The notes under the pieces are model-generated. The model saw only the letters and a program-made list of their open reading frames with translations, was not told the DNA's origin and made no database searches. Both the position numbers and the translations under genes were made by a program. Below, in pieces: positions 50,677 through 60,204 of a DNA stretch of 64,000 nt; position 1 is the first letter of the stretch, and each line of letters begins with the position of its first letter. The stretch comes from Aradus depressus (lineage: Eukaryota > Arthropoda > Insecta > Hemiptera > Aradidae): positions 102,696,115 to 102,760,114 of the forward strand of contig OY759214.1 of assembly GCA_963662175.1 (NCBI GenBank), read 5' to 3'.

Positions 50677-52119
50677 TAGTACAACATTAACAGTGGCTTG
50701 AAGATGATGTCTTTACATCGAAAGCGCTCGCCCATAGTACTCGACCAGCAGCCAGTGACGACGGTATCCACCGAAAGGTATGGCAACAGCAAGGTTAAGA
50801 ATGTTACTAATCGTTCGTAAATTTTCAAGTCCCGGATTTTTTTTAAAAACATCCTCTACTTTTTGATGTATTTTTGAACTGTAAGGTCCTTGAATATTTT
50901 TTAGTTTTCTTAAAGCAACCTCTACCAATGCTAAGCTTTCTGAAAGCAATAAATTTTGTGTTTCCAGGGTTTTTATGTTTTCTACTAAAAACCCAACGTT
51001 TGTCGAAATGAAGCATAAATTATTTTTCAAAGAAGTTTTATGGAGTAAATTTTTGGCTTTTTGTATTGACACCGCTGCTGCATCCTCCAGTTTAGAAACC
51101 ACATTTTTAATTTTGTCGACATTTATTGAGTAGTAATGGGCTGCTTCTAGCCATGTTCCCCATCTTATGATAATAGGTTCAGGAGTTAAATTAAATTCTG
51201 GGTAGGTCTCTTTTAATAGTTTTACTCGACTCGGCGCTTTCAGGAAGATTTTTTTCACATCGGAAATGAATGCATCAACATCTTCAAATTCATTTCTGAC
51301 AGTTCCTACAACTCTGTGAAGAGCATTTGCTAGGCAGATTACGTGAATCAAATTAGGGTAGAATGTTTTCAACGATTTGGCAGCGGTTGTTAATTATATA
51401 AAATGAAATATCCGCACTTACAAATGCGCGACATAAGTCCTGAAAAACTAGTGATTTTTTAGTGGATGACGTTGAAGGAGTAAGGAACGATTGAGTTGCC
51501 TTTTGTTTCATTTTTAAGTTTTCTTTATGTTTGGTCGTCCCAATATGCTGTGTCACTTGGGACTTCCGAGCCGTTGAAACCACTACATTGCAACTTGTGC
51601 AATATAAAATCCCGAAATCGGTTCGAAAGGTTTCATTAGGGAAATCGCGTAAATACTTGTTCACTAACTCACTTGTTTTACTCTTTTGTTTTGGCATCTT
51701 TCCTGATGCTATGAACGTTGCAGACTGAACTGAAATAATTGCGTTTGTTTACTTTGTTTGGGAATTAAAGGAAGGGGAGGAGATTTTCATAATTTGAACA
51801 TCCATCAAACTTCCTAGAAAATTAAAGCCGCGGCTTTTCTTGATGTTCTGCGTGTCTCACTCAGCATTAATTCTTTTTCGGCTCTAAATTTTTTTTTTTT
51901 AATAAATGAAAAAAATTGGCGAAACATAATATGCAGTTAAAATATGCAAAAACCACTGAAATATGCATAAATATGCATTTATGGTCAAATATGCATACAT
52001 ATGCAAAATAAAAGCTGCTTTAATTGAACCGTTTTTGTCCAAAACATGTTTTAAAAGTCATAATACTGATGTACGAAGCAGAGATAAAAATATGCATATG
52101 CAATAACATCCGAGCCCTA

Positions 52120-52775
52120 CTGATGATACTCTGCTTGTTTCTCAGCATCCAGATGTGTCATCAGCAGTGGAAGCTCTACAAAGTGACGTTCATGTCGTGA
52201 TGGACTGGTTCAATAGGGGGAATCTTGGAATAAACACTGCTAAAACGATGGCCAAAGTCTTCACTCTTCGAAGGACTATCTTGGACACTCACACAGATTC
52301 GAATCAACAATGACGTCATACCCTGGACTCCTACTGATGTGACAATCAATACCTTGGAGTACATTTCGACACTAGACTGACATGGAAGACACACATACAT
52401 AGGAAACTAACACAAGCATACACTCGACTATCACAACCATACCGACTACTGAACAGACGTACACCACTCGGACACAAATGCTGCACACTATTCTACACAA
52501 CCTTGTTACGACCACTCATCACCTATGCATCACCCATTTGGCAAGGTGCAAGCAAAACTCATCTAGACAAACTTCGAAGGTTTGAAAACAAGATCCTTCG
52601 TTTGGCAGTGAACGCCCCTTGGTTCGTCCGGAATCAGCAGATCAGGAAGTGGACATCCCGGACATCGAGGCATTCATCGCCAAACTGACCCGGGTCTACC
52701 ATGAAAACCTTGTCCTGGTGTCTGGAGCCCAGTTCTACAAGTTGAGAGAAACAACACCAGATAGGAGGCTCTAAC
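52120..52775 (+). pseudogene. Jockey-clade ORF2, 3' part after the hAT insertion
   Basis: Resumes with the second Asp of YADD and reads DDTLLVSQHPDVSSAVEALQ and VVMDWFN, then after shifts TWKTHIHRKLTQAY, NRRTPLGHKCCTLFYTTLLR and PLITYASPIWQGASKTHLDK, the usual Jockey thumb and C-terminal order. The frame of 52503-52688 holds the last well-kept part, ending near 52775 after several shifts. The likely 3' end lies in the AT-rich sequence before 53000, but no clear tail was seen. Confidence 0.82.
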
Positions 52776-52995
52776 CTCGTCTCTACCAAGATTTTGTTAA
52801 CTATCAACTATTTTCTATTTTATTATTTAATTCTGAAATTTGTTCTTTATTTTCTTTCTTAGTCTCTGAATTTTGTTCTTTATTTTCCTTCCTTAACCTA
52901 CTAACACATTACAGTAAAAATGGATACTTCACAAATGTTGGTAAAATAAACTCAACAAACGTTTGGTGTGACAATGGGTTCAAACCTCATCCTTT

Positions 52996-53900
52996 TTTTT
53001 TTTTAACGTCGCATCGACTTCAGGGTCATTAGCGACGACTATTGTGTCTGCATGACCTCGTAGAGTTTTGGATCTTTAAGGAAGTGGATGAGTCCGTTGT
53101 ATTCGTAGTTGGATATTTGGAGTAGTTTTTTCATGTCAATCGGTAGTTTGTATTTCTTTATTATTGTGGTGTAGTTTGTGCAGTTACTCAGCACATGTAT
53201 GTGTAGTCCTGGTTTCAGGAGCATGTCGGCTGTTCAAGTCCAAGAAGTAGGTAGGAATGTGTCAGTTTCGTATGTCCAAGTCTTAGTCTTGTGATGATCA
53301 CCGTGTCTCGTCTGTTCATGGTGCTTGGAGGTTTCCATGAATTGTTTTCTTCTTTTACTCTTCGGAGTTTGTTTTGTTCAATTTTTCTTCTGAAGTAGGT
53401 CGAAAGGTCTTGTGCATTGTTAACTGTTTGTTGAGGCAATAAGGGGGAGAGTGCAGCGTCTTTTGCGGCAATGTCTGCTTATTCGATCCCAGAAATGCCA
53501 ACATGGGACGGGATCCAAATAAGTTTTAATTTTTTTTTTTTTTTAATTAATTTTGAATGCCATGAGTGAATTTCTTGAATGCTTTTTTCAACTCACCATA
53601 CATTTTGAATCGCTTGAATCGAGCTAAGAGAATCGGTGAAAATAAAAAATTTGGAATTTTGTGATTGGGATGTGAAGATAAAGGCTTGCAGTAATGTGAA
53701 AAGTTCTCCTGTGAAAATTCTGCATTCTGGATTGACTTTGAGTGTCCAGTTCGATTCTTGGGTGACTACTGCACGTCCCTCCATCTTGGATGTGTCTGTG
53801 TTGATCCTGGTGTAGTCCATATGTCGATGTATCTGTTTTCTTGTGTTTGTTCAGCTCCATGTTTGTGTTCATGCCTCCACATCCAAGGCTGGTGCCCGCT
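52996..53900 (-). pseudogene. RNase H-bearing LINE, 3' fragment, minus strand
   Basis: Minus-strand reading gives an RNase H domain: NPECRIFTGELFTLLQAFIF, FTDSLSSIQAIQN, then after a stop and an A-rich stretch LIWIPSHVGISG with the late His motif, then NRRDTVIITRLRLGHTKLTH and a YLLLGLEQPTCS end. This layout (RNase H plus a TRLRxGHxxLTH tail) is usual in I/Nimb/LOA-type LINEs. The 3' end is marked by 'gaagtcgatgcgacgtt' and a poly(A), read as T-run at 52996-53006. Stops and frameshifts make it inactive; RT is absent. Confidence 0.75.
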
Positions 53901-53949
53901 CTCCTCTCGTTTTTCCACCTAGTTCCGGGTCGCTATGTTGAAATGTATT

Positions 53950-54565
53950 AAGTATGTATTTTCGTACTCTTGAACAGAAAGGAACCATCATAACAGACTG
54001 GTACCAGAAACCTTCCACATCATTAACTACTTATCATATCAACCATAACAACACAAAATCAACTTCAGCCCTACTCCACAGAATAAAAAAAATTAAGCTA
54101 TCCGGAGTTTTGGGAACATAACATACGATATACAGATTCAAACACATTTTTGAATCCAACAGTTATCCGAAACAGCTCATACAAAACAAATCGAAGTAAG
54201 CTGCAACATCACTCAAAAATCTCTACACTGGGTAACAGGATACATATATCTCAAAACTTTCGGAAAAATAGAAAAAGACATTACAAATAGTCAGCAAAGC
54301 AATCGCTTTTAAAAACTACAATATCATTAACAACGTATTCACGAAAACCAAAGACCCCACTTAGTATATAGGATGCCATGTAGGGGTTGTAGGGCAAGCT
54401 ATAAAGGAAACACATCACATCTAAAAACACGATAAAACCAACACAAAAAGGACTGCAAGAAAACATTCAAATCGGACACAAAACACATGGACATATGCAG
54501 CTCACTAGTTAAACATCACATACAACAAGAACACTGTTTTTATTTCATCAACACAAGTATACTAG
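53950..54565 (+). pseudogene. Penelope-like element fragment (RT end and GIY-YIG remnant)
   Basis: Degenerate frames read IITDWYQKPSTS with following L..R..K.KLSG, the conserved end of the Penelope-like RT. After stops comes CRGCRASYKGNTSHLKTR with a later SLVKHHIQQEHCFYFINTSI, which fits the C..C....Y.G.T...L..R...H pattern of the GIY-YIG endonuclease these elements carry. Many stops; dead. It is cut off at about 54565 by the second CR1-like LINE copy. A possible continuation (ACHAGYVTYSTG) appears on the other side at 56010. Confidence 0.6.
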
Positions 54566-56004
54566 GCTTTGCGTCAGATTTGTTTTTGATATCCCCAGAG
54601 ACGCTCATATTTATTAGGCTCATTCCTTTTCCAGATTACCTCCTGGGCTCATTCCTCTTCCAATTTATCTCCTAGGCTCATGCCTTTTCCATATTAACAC
54701 CTGGGCTCATTCCCCTTCCAATTTACCTCCTAGGCTCATTCCTTTTCCAGATTACCTCCTGGGCTCATTCCTCTTCCAATTTACCTCCTAGGCTCATTCC
54801 TCTTCCAATGTACCTCCTAGGCTCTCTCCTTTTCCAGATTACCTCCTGGGCTCATTCCTCTTCCAATTTATCTCCTAGGCTCATGCCTTTTCCATATTAA
54901 CACCTGGGCTCATTCCCCTTCCAATTTACCTCCTAGGCTCATTCCTCTTCCAATGTACCTCCTAGGCTCTCTCCTTTTCCAGATTACCTCCTGGGCTCAT
55001 TCTTCTTCCAATTTGCCTCCTCGGCTCACTCCTTTTCCAAATTACTTCCTAGGCTCATTCCTTTTCCAAATTACCTCCTAGGCTCACTCCTCTTCCAATT
55101 TACCTCCTAGGCTCATTCCTTTTCCAAATGCCTAAATCATGAGGATTTTCTCTATTCCAATTCCTCTTCGCTAAACAGTCCGCTCCCCTTTGATTAGTTC
55201 TTCATCTGTTTTCCCATTCGTCAACATCAATTATCTCTAATTATTTAAGTTATTTACTGTTGGGATTGAACATATGGTTCTTCTCTCAGCTGAGATACTT
55301 TGTTATATGATTGACTGTGTGTCGAGATGTTTTTCGTGAGTTGTTACAAGGTTATACCAAAATACACAATGTTAAGGTCATTCACTATTTCCTTTACATA
55401 TTAGATAGAAAACATTTACTTATCTCATTTTTTTTATTCTTTATTTCTTATTTTCCCAAATTTCCTAAATGATATCATTAAAATATTATACCTATTTTAC
55501 ATATTTATATACTTCTAACATTCATTTATTTATTTTATTTTATTATGACTATTTTTCTTTTTCTTCTTCTTTCTCTTCACACATTTTCTATCTAGCCCCT
55601 ACTTTATAAAATTAATTTTATTTCTAACCTTGTCTGGGCATCCTTCCTTCTCTTTTATAGTTAACCATCATTGTATTATGCTCTGTCGACTTTTATTAAT
55701 TTATTTTATTTTATTCACATTTATATAGATTCTTTTTTACATATTTCCTTCTATTGATATACTTTTTTTTCTTAATAATTAAGCTGTTAATTTTATGTTA
55801 ATTTTTTATTTATCTATATCTATAATTTTCTGGTTTCACTCCAATGTAGCACTATTTTATTTATTTATGTATTTATTTTTCTTTGTACGTCATACTGATA
55901 CTTTATTTTATTGTTTCCTGTTATTTTTGACTCTGTACGTATTTATTCTTAGGGGACCTCAGTCCCAGAGTTTTCAAATTACTTTTCATTTCATTTCGAA
56001 TTGG
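54566..56004 (+). pseudogene. second copy of the CR1/Jockey-group LINE, 5'-truncated, with internal minisatellite
   Basis: Starts with sequence matching 38205-38255 (RFVFD and RDAHI codons), then a 29-bp minisatellite, then matches 38540-38640 ('ctattccaattcctcttc' and 'attcgtcaac' parts). The 3' region matches 38820-39240, with 'ctgggcatccttccttctc' and 'tttattcttaggggacct'. It ends near 56000 without the 24-bp tail array of the first copy. The coding part between the two matched blocks is missing, replaced by the minisatellite. Confidence 0.82.
54615..55135 (+). repeat. 29-bp minisatellite derived from LINE coding sequence
   Basis: About 18 units resemble 'ttacctcctaggctcattcc' plus 'tcttccaat'. 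The unit matches 38293-38322 of the first LINE copy ('actacctcctaggctccttc' and 'ctcttcctaa'), which codes for NYLLGSFLFL. Longer segments, such as the variant with 'tgccttttccatattaac', occur twice about 213 bp apart, so multi-unit duplication also took place. 29 is not a multiple of three, so the coding frame was not kept. Confidence 0.85.
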
Positions 56005-56361
56005 TACAATGCATGTCATGCTGGATATGTTACTTATAGTACAGGATAATATCACAGTAAACGAGAAAAAAGACACACAACCCCTAAACATCAGTTATTG
56101 TAACGTAATCAACAAGAAAAGAAGTTAGCTCTACCAACACGTAACACACAACATATCCAATCTGTTGCCCTACATAGTTTTATACTATTATGTAATAAAT
56201 TGAAATTTAATTAGCGAGAAAAAATTTATTTTTTTATTCACAGAAAGACCCTCGATTTCCTTCAGTATTCAACTATTTTTAGTTCATCCCCTATCGGAGA
56301 ATAGGTGAACTATTCTATTACATCGAAAAGGGAGAATTCTCACTCCCAAAAAATCATCGGA
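56005..56361 (+). other. AT-rich segment with possible Penelope-like remnant
   Basis: A short reading, ACHAGYVTYSTG followed by H.KREKRH, may be a second piece of a GIY-YIG domain from the element at 53950. Support is weak. The rest has no recognised feature. Confidence 0.25.
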
Positions 56362-56374
56362 TTGAAAAAATTCT
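56362..56374 (+). repeat. 13-bp target site duplication, left of the RTE-type insertion
   Basis: ttgaaaaaattct is repeated exactly at 57540-57552. Confidence 0.95.
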
Positions 56375-57505
56375 GTGCTGGAAAAATGTTACGAAAATGA
56401 CGTCGACCTGCACCACCTCTTCATCGACTACAAGCAAGCCTACGACAGTGTAGATAGAGAACAACTCCTACAAAACATGTATGGGTTTGGCTTCCCCCCA
56501 AAACTGATAAGGCTGGCAAGGATGACGTTGACGCTCACTTGTGGAAAGGTCAAGGTCCAGAACGCGATCTCTGAAAGCTTTGAGGTCATGCAGGGTCTGA
56601 GACAGGGCGACCCATTATCCCCCTTACTCTTCAATATAACACTGGATAAAGCTATTAGGGGCATCCGTACGAATCCTGATGGCACTATATATAACAGGCT
56701 CAGTCAGCATCTCGCATATGCGGACGACGTGGTCATAACCGGACGAACGAAAGCTGCATTGGCGGGGGCGTTCCAGGAATGTGACGAGGAGTCCAGGAAG
56801 CTTGGTCTTCTTGTCAACGAGGGCAAAACCAAGTACATGAGAACCACGAGGAAAGAAGTCAAAGAGAAGGAACTCGTACTTGGAGGTTGCAGGTTTGACC
56901 GGGTGGATAGCTTCAAGTACCTGGGGGCCGTTGTCACGGAAAGGAACGACGTTAAAGAAGACATCAAAGCGAGGATAACGGCCGGGAATAGATGCTACCG
57001 GTCACTGCAGAAGGTGCTCGGATCGAGGACTGTGTCCCGAGACGCCAAAATAACAATCTATAAAACAGTCCTGAGACCGGTCGTCACATATGCGAGTGAA
57101 ACCTGGGTCCTGACTAGGAGGGACGAAGTCTTACTCAATACGTGGGAGAGGAAGGTATTGAGAAAGATATACGGCCCTACTCCAGAGGGGGATAGATGGA
57201 GGATACGGACCAATGGGGAGCTGAGGGACCTGTACAAGAGCCCGGACCTGGTGGCCTTAGTGAAGCAGGGACGGCTCCGATGGCTGGGGCATTTACAGAG
57301 GATGCAACCAGATAGATTGCCGAGGAGGATACTGGAGGGACACCCGGGAGGACAAAGAAGAAGAGGTAGACCCCGCTTACGTTGGCTGGAGGACGTGGAG
57401 GACGACATCAGAACGATGGATGTGAGAAAATGGAGACGGGAGGCCGAGGATAGAGTAGAATGGCGGAAGATTGTTGCGGAGGCCCAGGTTCTACAAGGAC
57501 CGTAG
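56375..57505 (+). CDS. RT C-terminal part of an RTE-type LINE, open frame, 5'-truncated
   Basis: 376 codons are open with no break. There is no native start; the first codon is gtg at the truncation point, and an atg follows at 56388. RT landmarks are LFIDYKQAYDSVDREQLLQN (first catalytic Asp), MQGLRQGDPLSPLLFNITLD, the catalytic AYADDVVI (YADD 56717-56728), GLLVNEGKTKYM and SFKYLGAVVT. A basic C-terminus (GGQRRRGRPRLRWLEDVEDD) follows the GRLRWLGHLQRM motif, as usual in these elements. The endonuclease and first RT blocks are missing, so it could not act alone. The well kept frame and target duplications suggest active relatives elsewhere in the genome. Confidence 0.92.
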   Translation: MLEKCYENDVDLHHLFIDYKQAYDSVDREQLLQNMYGFGFPPKLIRLARMTLTLTCGKVKVQNAISESFEVMQGLRQGDPLSPLLFNITLDKAIRGIRTNPDGTIYNRLSQHLAYADDVVITGRTKAALAGAFQECDEESRKLGLLVNEGKTKYMRTTRKEVKEKELVLGGCRFDRVDSFKYLGAVVTERNDVKEDIKARITAGNRCYRSLQKVLGSRTVSRDAKITIYKTVLRPVVTYASETWVLTRRDEVLLNTWERKVLRKIYGPTPEGDRWRIRTNGELRDLYKSPDLVALVKQGRLRWLGHLQRMQPDRLPRRILEGHPGGQRRRGRPRLRWLEDVEDDIRTMDVRKWRREAEDRVEWRKIVAEAQVLQGP

Positions 57506-57539
57506 CGCCAGGGAAAGTAAAGTAAGTAAGTAAAGTAAG
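56375..57539 (+). mobile_element. 5'-truncated RTE-type LINE with perfect target duplications
   Basis: The insert is 1165 bp, from the first base after the left duplication to the end of a short (gtaa)n-like tail, 'agtaaagtaagtaagtaaag', at 57514-57539. The 13-bp duplications are identical and the reading frame is intact, so the insertion is recent. Only the C-terminal two thirds of RT and the 3' end were copied. Confidence 0.93.
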
Positions 57540-57552
57540 TTGAAAAAATTCT

Positions 57553-57890
57553 TACATATTCGTCAATAATTTCGAAAATGTAAAATTTTGTTTAAAAATT
57601 TCGGATAGTGACGCTCTACTTTGCTATCTTGAAATTGGCAATGTTAGATTTGAACGCATAATGTCCATGTTTCGACTTAGTTAGAAGTGGTACACCTGTT
57701 TACGCCATCTTGATAATGTCGTGTCAACTCATTTTTTATGTAAACATGTAGTTTGGTTGTAGTTCGCCTTTCTAATTCGTGCCCGGCATTCAGCAATCTT
57801 CTGGGACATTCTGGGACCCTGTACTAAACATGGGCACAGACCAAAACACCAGTTTTCAACTTTAATAAGAAAATTAAAGTTACAATACCA
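57553..57890. other. unassigned AT-rich segment
   Basis: The right-hand flank of the RTE insertion continues without a recognised gene. It runs into the RNase H-bearing LINE fragment. Confidence 0.4.
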
Positions 57891-58425
57891 GTCAGAAATA
57901 ACTACTGTGGACCTTGAGACCCATGATAAGGGGTAAGCTGGTCTGGTTCACAGACGGCTCAAAAACCAAGAGAGAAGTTGGAGCTGGAAAGCAACGCTGC
58001 AAGTTGTCAACATAGATTCCAAAATCATCCTGGAATGCCTTCAGGCACTGGAGTCCCTGGCGGACCAAAATAGAGTAGAGTTGAGATGAGGGCAACGAAA
58101 GGGCTGATCAACTGCCAGGTCAAGTGCTGACAGAGGACCTATAGGACCGGAACCTTTCTGCGGGATCTCTAAGAGCACCGCAAGAGCGGCAATAAAAAGT
58201 TGGCCAGGGAACACATCCAATTCTGGAGAGAGGTCCCAAAGAAAAGACAATCAAAACTCTTTGTCGCGGAACCCTCAGAGAAAAGGAACCGAGAGCTCCT
58301 GACTGTGAGCAGACTAGATCTTAGAACTATGACAGAGCTGATCTCAGGACACTGTCGATACTGCCTGGGGGAGATCCGAGAGCAGACTTCAAGGGGGAAG
58401 TTTATCCATTGAAGAGCGGATACCT
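57891..58425 (+). pseudogene. RNase H-bearing LINE fragment, plus strand
   Basis: Reads GKLVWFTDGSKTKREVGAG, the first Asp block of RNase H, near 57930-57987. Then come shifted frames, and at 58200-58412 REHIQFWREVPKKRQSKLFV followed by RLDLRTMTELISGHC. This is the layout of the region after RNase H in LINEs of the I/Jockey group. It is broken by stops and lacks RT. Its last 66 bp are repeated at 60139-60204, beyond a 1.7-kb insertion, after which the element appears to continue. Confidence 0.65.
58360..58425 (+). repeat. 66-bp direct repeat flanking a LINE insertion, left copy
   Basis: Matches 60139-60204 with about three mismatches. The copies start 'actgcctggggg' and 'actggctggggg' and both end 'gatacct'. 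It looks like an unusually long target site duplication. Confidence 0.85.
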
Positions 58426-58705
58426 ATATATATGTTTAGAATCTGATTTAATGCCTGTTTTGTTGTTTACATTGAAATTACATTTAGATTTTATAAAGTT
58501 ATCTTTAAATCTCCCATCTTATAGATATATAAACATTGTTACGAGGAATGTCATCGATAAAAAGGTATTTTGGTATAACGAAGTGCAATCTATTTGTGAT
58601 AACTGTAATGTTAATATTACTGACTTTTTGGATGGCAGAATAAAAGGGAATGATATTTTAGCGATTATGAAAGCTAATACACTTCAGTTTTTGAAATATT
58701 TTTAA
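58426..58705 (+). pseudogene. LINE C-terminal coding fragment, first part
   Basis: An open frame runs through the left border and ends at 58705. It carries LPSYRYINIVTRNVIDKKVF and CDNCNVNITDFLDGRI. No domain is recognised with certainty. Its place before the second part, and similar AT-rich codon use, suggest both belong to one LINE C-terminus. Confidence 0.4.
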
Positions 58706-58737
58706 TTAACGAGAAGCAACTCAAACTAACTACATAA

Positions 58738-58822
58738 CATGTATATTGATTGTTAATTAATTCAAAATAATAAAACGAATAAATACAACAAATAAATAAG
58801 GCATGTGGGGGGCGCCACACCA
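58738..58822 (-). repeat. 80-bp direct repeat flanking the Gypsy remnant, left copy
   Basis: The block from 'catgtatattgattgtt' to 'cgccaca' is nearly identical to 59377-59456. On the minus strand it begins 'tgtggcgcccc', which resembles the start of an LTR or the primer-binding side of one. Confidence 0.8.
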
Positions 58823-59376
58823 CTCCCTCTCCAGCGTCAGCGATGGTCGGCCTGGTAGAGATAGGCCGGTTTTATTCTGTCGATGGCCACCGTCACCGCT
58901 TTCCTCGCTCGGCTGATAGTGTAAGTGTTCCTCCGTCGTAAGGGGCCTGGAGCGGTGCTTTTACGGCATCGTGTCGGACGAATACGTGCGAACAATTCTG
59001 GAGATCTTTCGGAATGTAGGTCTGACGAAGACTAGAATGGTGGCTGGCCAGTGCTGGTCGCAACTTGGTCATCGTCTGGCGGAGTTGTTCGACGTAATCG
59101 TAATCTGGAATCGGCTCTCGATCAGCTGGAGCTTCTGCTATCATCTCCCCAGGTAGACGAAGGGTTGCTCCATACGTGTACTCTGCCACCGAGGCGCCCA
59201 TGTCCTCGTGCAGAGCCGCTCTCAGGCCTAGCAGTACCGTAGGCAACACCTCGGTCCAGCTGGGGTTATCATGACACCTGACCGCCGCCTTCAGGGTTCT
59301 GTGCCACCTTTCAACTAAACCGTTAGCTTGCGGATGGTAAGCAGTGGTTCTAATTCTCTTCGTTCCCAGCAGCCGA
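58823..59376 (-). pseudogene. Ty3/Gypsy integrase C-terminal fragment
   Basis: Minus frame 58893-59456 starts inside the flanking repeat and then reads [20 protein letters not shown], the end of the integrase core with its third catalytic residue (Glu in VER). Then come a [13 protein letters not shown] block, [10 protein letters not shown] and a C-terminal [19 protein letters not shown] segment resembling the GPY/F-type module. Protease, RT, RNase H and the integrase N-terminus are missing. An internal deletion joins the flank directly to mid-integrase. Old retroelement remnant. Confidence 0.85.
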
Positions 59377-59456
59377 CATGTATATTGATTGTTAATTAAT
59401 TCAAAATAATAAAACGAATAAATACAACAAATAAATAAGACATGTGGGGGCGCCAC
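59377..59456 (-). repeat. 80-bp direct repeat flanking the Gypsy remnant, right copy
   Basis: Same sequence and orientation as 58738-58822, with one fewer G in the G-run. Likely the shortened pair of terminal repeats of the Gypsy element. Confidence 0.8.
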
Positions 59457-59858
59457 AATATTGTAAATAAAGTAAGGGATAAATTTATTAATGAATATAA
59501 ATTAAAATCAATAAATAGTACCAAGCACAATAAAGTTATTTTCTCAGAGATGGATGCGAATTCGATAAGCTGGGTGCTGAAGGTACAAGGTGAACTTCTT
59601 TATTTAAATAAGTATTCTTACACTAAGGAAATCAAACTTTGCTCCATGTATAATAACAAGCAAGATGAAGATGTGTTTCACTTTATTGCCGTATGCCCCA
59701 TCTTAAAAGAATTTCGTCTTATCTATTTTAATAAAGCAGAGTTAAACTATGCTCAGTTTATTGAATATGTAAATGGACGAAATTACAAAAGTTTAATTAA
59801 CTATTGCAAAGCCGCCTGGAAATATAGATTTGAGCTGGTTTCAGAGTTTAATTATTAG
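59457..59858 (+). pseudogene. LINE C-terminal coding fragment, second part
   Basis: An open frame of about 134 codons, with [40 protein letters not shown] and PILKEFRLIYFN. The C..(M)......H...C pattern is that of the C-terminal finger of many LINE ORF2 proteins, with one expected Cys absent. It ends at TAG 59856. The 3' untranslated part has T-runs, (ta)n and an (att)n tail to 60138. Confidence 0.6.
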
Positions 59859-60138
59859 TGATATATAAACAGCAAGATTTTTTTATTTTAATTTTTTGTT
59901 AGTTTTTTTAAAGGATCATTTAGGTTAATTTTGTAAATTACTGCATTTGTATTTGAATTATATATATATATTTTTTTTTTTTTTTTTTTTTGTTTTGTCA
60001 CTGTTATATATATGTGAGTAGAAATAGAAAAGATAACCCCTCAGACGGTCAATTTGACCATGAGTATTGTCGGTCAATATTATTATTATTAATGTACATT
60101 TGTAAAAATAAAAATAAATAAAGACTATTATTATTATT

Positions 60139-60204
60139 ACTGGCTGGGGGAGATCCGGGAGCAGACTTCAAGGGGGAAGTTTATCCATTGAAGAGCAGAT
60201 ACCT
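60139..60204 (+). repeat. 66-bp direct repeat flanking a LINE insertion, right copy
   Basis: Partner of 58360-58425; see that entry. Downstream sequence presumably continues the interrupted RNase H-bearing LINE for some 150 bp. Confidence 0.85.

Larger units (their letters stand above)
50074..51697 (-). pseudogene. hAT transposase with BED-type zinc finger, broken by deletion and two insertions
   Basis: Starts at 51697 with a basic stretch and a BED-like finger (CTSC...TQHIGTTKHKEN), as in hAT proteins related to CGG-repeat-binding protein 1. At about 51355-51372 it shifts frame; sequence usually between the finger region and FYPNLIHVICLANALHRVVG is missing. The catalytic-core part has RWGTWLEAAHYY and NPGLENLRTI. 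The dimerisation end is carried beyond a nested insertion: RAPVTSVDVGR is read at about 50360-50335, then, after another insertion, RYKKIF and FTFENLRKYVVANNF, ending at the stop 50074-50076. Function was cut-and-paste transposition; this copy cannot make it. Confidence 0.83.
49910..52119 (-). mobile_element. hAT-type DNA transposon inserted in the Jockey RT active site
   Basis: The ends are inverted repeats: tagggctcggatgt at 49910 and acatccgagcccta ending at 52119. They are flanked by an 8-bp target duplication. Removing the element and one duplication restores the codons of the Jockey YADD region, so the event is plain. The transposase lies on the minus strand. AT-rich subterminal sequence with many 'atatgca' motifs occurs at both ends, possible transposase binding sites. 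Two further insertions lie inside (50183-50319 and 50438-50676). Confidence 0.93.
58426..60138 (+). mobile_element. 5'-truncated LINE with (att)n tail, carrying a Gypsy remnant
   Basis: The insertion lies exactly between the two 66-bp direct repeats and ends in 'gactattattattatta' at 60138, a usual LINE tail. Its coding parts are the open frames 58426-58705 and 59457-59858. A Ty3/Gypsy remnant with a repeated 80-bp flank interrupts it at 58738-59456. The tail resembles that of the short insert at 50183-50319. Confidence 0.7.

Noticed and set aside
56440..57408. Minus-strand frames across the RTE-type insertion
   Set aside because: They are antisense shadows of the intact RT frame on the plus strand.
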